Notes under the pieces: model-generated
What the model saw: the letters and a program-made list of their open reading frames with translations, nothing else
Database searches by the model: none
Told to the model about the DNA's origin: nothing
In this document: piece after piece, positions 60,982 to 64,000 of the stretch
Numbering within the stretch: position 1 is the first letter of the stretch
How the letters are laid out: the number at the start of each line of letters is the position of its first letter
Assembly (NCBI GenBank): GCA_965243385.1
Contig: CBDEUV010000002.1
Span: 124,001-188,000, forward strand
DNA length: 64,000 nt
Direction: 5' to 3'
Source of the DNA: JANSYA01 sp965243385
GTDB lineage: Bacteria > Spirochaetota > Leptospiria > Leptospirales > Leptonemataceae
Made by a program: the position numbers and the translations under genes

Positions 60982-62091
60982 TTATTGGATGCGCAACGTG
61001 GAAAGCGCGACCAGACTGAGAATAATGCCGATCAACCAGAACCGAATGACGACCCGCGTTTCCGGCCAGCCCGACAATTCGAAATGATGGTGGAGCGGCG
61101 CCATTCGAAAGATGCGTTTGCCGCGCAGGCGAAACGAAGCCACCTGCAGAATCACGGACAGGGCTTCCATGACGAAAACCCCGCCGGCGATGGCGAGCAG
61201 CAGCTCTTTCTTAATCAGAATCGCGGTCATACCCAGCGCGCCGCCGAGCGCGAGCGATCCCGTATCGCCCATAAAGACTTTCGCCGGCGCGGCGTTGAAC
61301 CACAGAAAGCCGACTCCCGCGCCGGTTAAGGCCGCCAGAAAGACCGCGAGTTCGTGGGCGTCGACGACCGTGGGGATATTCAGATAATTCGCGGCGCGCG
61401 GCGTACCCGTCAGATACGCGAGCAATCCCATGGTAACCGCGACAATGCAGACGTTACCGATGGCCAGCCCGTCCAGACCGTCGGTCAAATTCACGCCGTG
61501 GCAGCTGCCCACGATCACCAGCATCCAGAACGGCAACGCAATCCAGGGCGTGAGGTCGAGCATCTGGCCTTTTACGAACGGCACGAACAGGCCTGTATTC
61601 GCGTAGGCGATTTCGCGTTCGCCGGCTTCCGGCGGAGGCGTCAGTAGATAATACAGGAGACAGAAACCGAAAGCCACCAGCAAAGAGAGCGCCATCTTCG
61701 TACGAGCGTTCATGCCGTTTTTCACTCGCAGCACTACTTTCGAGTAATCGTCGAGAAAACCGATGCCGCCCATCATCAGCGTACACAACCACAGCAACAT
61801 AAAATGCGGGCTGTGAAAATTCCCGAAGAGCAAGCAGGGCACGCTGAAGCTCAACAGGATCAATAGCCCGCCCATGGTCGGCGTGCCGGCCTTCGCCCGG
61901 TGGCTTTCGGGTCCGTCCGTACGAATGGTCTCGCGAAATTTCAGATTGCGCAGCTTCTCGATAATGCCGTCGCCGAAAACGAAGGCCACGAGCATGGCGG
62001 TCATACCGGCGAGCACCGCACGAAAGCTTACGAAACCGAAGAGGCGAAACCAGCCCGGTGCATCGAAATGAGAGTAGATATATTCGAACAT
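60982..62091 (-). CDS. mraY: Phospho-MurNAc-pentapeptide transferase MraY
   Basis: 369 residues with about ten membrane helices. The family blocks are SHRAKAGTPTMGGLLILLSF, MGGIGFLDDYSKVVLRVKNG (the catalytic Asp pair), NLTDGLDGLAIGNVCIVAVT, FLWFNAAPAKVFMGDTGSLALGG (second Asp region) and RIFRMAPLHHHFELSGWPET (His loop). The length is standard. It moves phospho-MurNAc-pentapeptide to undecaprenyl phosphate to make lipid I. It follows murF by 12 bases. Confidence 0.98.
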   Translation of the reverse strand: MFEYIYSHFDAPGWFRLFGFVSFRAVLAGMTAMLVAFVFGDGIIEKLRNLKFRETIRTDGPESHRAKAGTPTMGGLLILLSFSVPCLLFGNFHSPHFMLLWLCTLMMGGIGFLDDYSKVVLRVKNGMNARTKMALSLLVAFGFCLLYYLLTPPPEAGEREIAYANTGLFVPFVKGQMLDLTPWIALPFWMLVIVGSCHGVNLTDGLDGLAIGNVCIVAVTMGLLAYLTGTPRAANYLNIPTVVDAHELAVFLAALTGAGVGFLWFNAAPAKVFMGDTGSLALGGALGMTAILIKKELLLAIAGGVFVMEALSVILQVASFRLRGKRIFRMAPLHHHFELSGWPETRVVIRFWLIGIILSLVALSTLRIQ

Positions 62092-62103
62092 ATTGACGTC
62101 TCT

Positions 62104-63662
62104 CTAAGCGTACGGGGTCTCCCGCAGTGCGTCACAGAGCAAATCCATGCGCGCGGAACGCGATCCTTTCACCAGAACGCCGTCGAAGCGGGCCAGCTCC
62201 GCGAGCCCCGTTTCGCCCGCTTCCGCCAGCAGGTCCTGCACCGTGGCGTGCGCGCTGGCGCTCACCGCGCGGTCGGCCGCCGTTTTGATGAAGCTATCCT
62301 TTAATGCTTCGGCATTTTTGCCACCGCACACCCCGACAAATTCATAAGCCTGGCGCGCCAGAACAGCCCCCACTTCCCGGTGCCCCGCCGGGCCGTACTC
62401 CGGACCGAGTTCCCCCATCTCGCCGGCGAAGCAGGCCAGCCGCCCCTCCGGCAGTAGCGCCCGGAGGGCTTCGGCGGCCCGCGCGAAGCTCGTGGGATTC
62501 GCGTTGTAGCTATCGTCGACCAATAATTGCGGAGCGCCGGCGGACGGCGATGCCTGGTCCCCCGGCCTCCGGGGCTTGCGAATGATTTCGAAACGCCGGC
62601 CGGTAGACGGCGCGATGCGAGCGGCGGCGGCGACCAGCGCGTCCGCTTCAAAGCCGGCGGCGAGCAGCAACTCGAGCACCGCCGTCAAATTCGAGGCCAT
62701 GACGGGGTTGTGGTAAGCGGGAGCGTGCACCGTCCGCCCGCGCCAGTCGAAGCTCAGCCCCGCCCCGGCCACATCGCTCGCATCGCTCGCGCCGACATCT
62801 CCGGGAGCGCCCGGCGCCCCGACCGAGAACAACGCCAGCTTCGCTCCGTGCTGTCGGGCCGCGGCTTCGGCCAGCTCGCGGCCATGAGCCGCCTCAGGAA
62901 ATACGAGGGTCCCCCCGGGTTCCAGTCCCGCCAGGATCTCCAGTTTCGCCCGGGCGATTCCGTCCAGGTCCGCGAAATTTTCGATGTGCACCGGCGCGAT
63001 ACTGGTGATCAGCGCTTGGTGCGGCCTGGCGATGCGACTCAAAAGCTCGATTTCGCCGGCGTGATTCATGCCCATTTCTACGACCGCGTACGCGACATCC
63101 GCGGGCATAGAAAGCAAAGTCAACGGCACTCCGAAATGATTATTGAGGTTGCCCATGGTCGCGGCGACGCGACTTGAATTCGAAGCGGCGACGCCGGCTG
63201 AATCTACAGGAGACGTCTCATCATCGCCGGTCAGAATCTCGAGCATGCCGGCTAACATCTCTTTGGCGGAAGTTTTGCCGTTGGAGCCGGTCACTCCGAA
63301 GACCTGTCCGCTCATACGCTGGCGATGATAGCGCGCGAGCGCCTGCAATGCGATCAGTCCGTCTTCGACCAAAAAGACCGCGACGCCGCCAGGATCCGCG
63401 GGATGCGGCAGCCCCAGATCCTGGACCAGGGCCGCCTGCTCTTCCACGACCAACCCCGCCGCGCCCGCCGCCAGGGCCTGTGCGATATACTCATGGCCGT
63501 CGGTGCGCTCGCCGCGGACGCAAACAAAAACGTCGCCGGAGTTCAGTGTTCGCGAATCAATACCGACGCCGGTCGCCCGCCAGTCCGGGAGCATCCTGCG
63601 CGGCGGCACGCCCAGCGCAGCGGCCATTTCCGAAAGGCTCCATTCAACCGTACGTGTTTCGC

Positions 63663-63666
<4 letters not shown>
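62104..63666 (-). CDS. murF: UDP-MurNAc-tripeptide--D-alanyl-D-alanine ligase MurF
   Basis: 520 residues. Blocks are GVGIDSRTLNSGDVFVCVRGERTDGHEY, FGVTGSNGKTSAKEMLAGML (ATP site), NLNNHFGVPLTLLSMPADVAYAVVEMGMNHAGEI in parts, ITSIAPVHIENFADLDGIARAKLEI in parts and VDDSYNANPTSFARAAEAL. Longer than the usual 450 residues because of Gly/Ala/Ser-rich loops (near 150-165 and 285-300). The GTG start overlaps the murE stop (GTGA). It completes the UDP-MurNAc-pentapeptide. Confidence 0.97.

Positions 63667-64000
<334 letters not shown>

Overview
The window is a gene-dense, roughly 60 % GC stretch of a bacterial chromosome with a two-membrane cell plan: there are several lipobox-type lipoproteins, a complete-looking division and cell-wall (dcw) cluster, and AEC and APC transporters. 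Several traits together point to a spirochaete, most plausibly a high-GC relative of Leptospira or Leptonema. These are a MAF/DUF115 flagellin-modification-type protein, a 7TMR-DISM sensor, several SpoIIE/PP2C phosphatases and a CHAT protein. This placement is an inference from gene content; no rRNA or tRNA gene is present to confirm it.

Layout. 1-12 kb: the N-terminal half of smc (minus, running off the left edge), a DUF115 protein (plus), then a minus-strand signalling and hydrolase block: SpoIIE phosphatase with TPRs, beta-CASP nuclease, membrane metallophosphoesterase, and a very large 7TMR-DISM / histidine kinase / receiver / PP2C protein. 12-21 kb: a small unknown protein with a strong ribosome binding site, a class C beta-lactamase-like serine hydrolase, a tandem inverted-repeat array, two lipoproteins, an amino-acid permease, ruvC-ruvA and yebC. 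21-25 kb: a TsaC/YciO protein, a cysteine-rich protein translationally coupled to a CHAT protease-like protein, and an acylphosphatase. 25-34.7 kb: a membrane-embedded sigma-54 activator, a second sigma-54 activator, a TPR protein, an enoyl-CoA hydratase, DUF2834 and AEC membrane proteins, a cardiolipin-synthase-like PLD and a stand-alone receiver. 34.7-44.8 kb: two divergent operons of alpha-E, circularly permuted ATP-grasp and transglutaminase-like proteins, a predicted peptide-bond-forming and peptide-cleaving system of unknown product. 44.8-49 kb: a secreted HExxH protein, an orphan kinase-type ATPase, rph and a BKACE enzyme. 49-64 kb: the dcw cluster, transcribed leftwards as murE-murF-mraY-murD-ftsW-murG-murC-[glycosidase-like gene]-ftsQ-ftsA-ftsZ.

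The most unusual material is: (i) the duplicated ATP-grasp / alpha-E / transglutaminase locus; (ii) the CHAT plus cysteine-cluster gene pair; (iii) a sigma-54 activator carried by about nine membrane segments; (iv) a dispersed family of intergenic elements with CACGGAT-repeat arms in inverted orientation, at three loci and once as a tandem triplet; (v) low-complexity or repetitive insertions inside three essential cell-wall enzymes (murG Lys-rich, murD 13-residue repeats, murE poly-Ser from a hexanucleotide repeat); and (vi) a TIM-barrel glycosidase-like gene inside the dcw cluster. Start codons are often TTG or GTG, and several starts below were moved from the longest reading frame using ribosome binding sites or overlaps.
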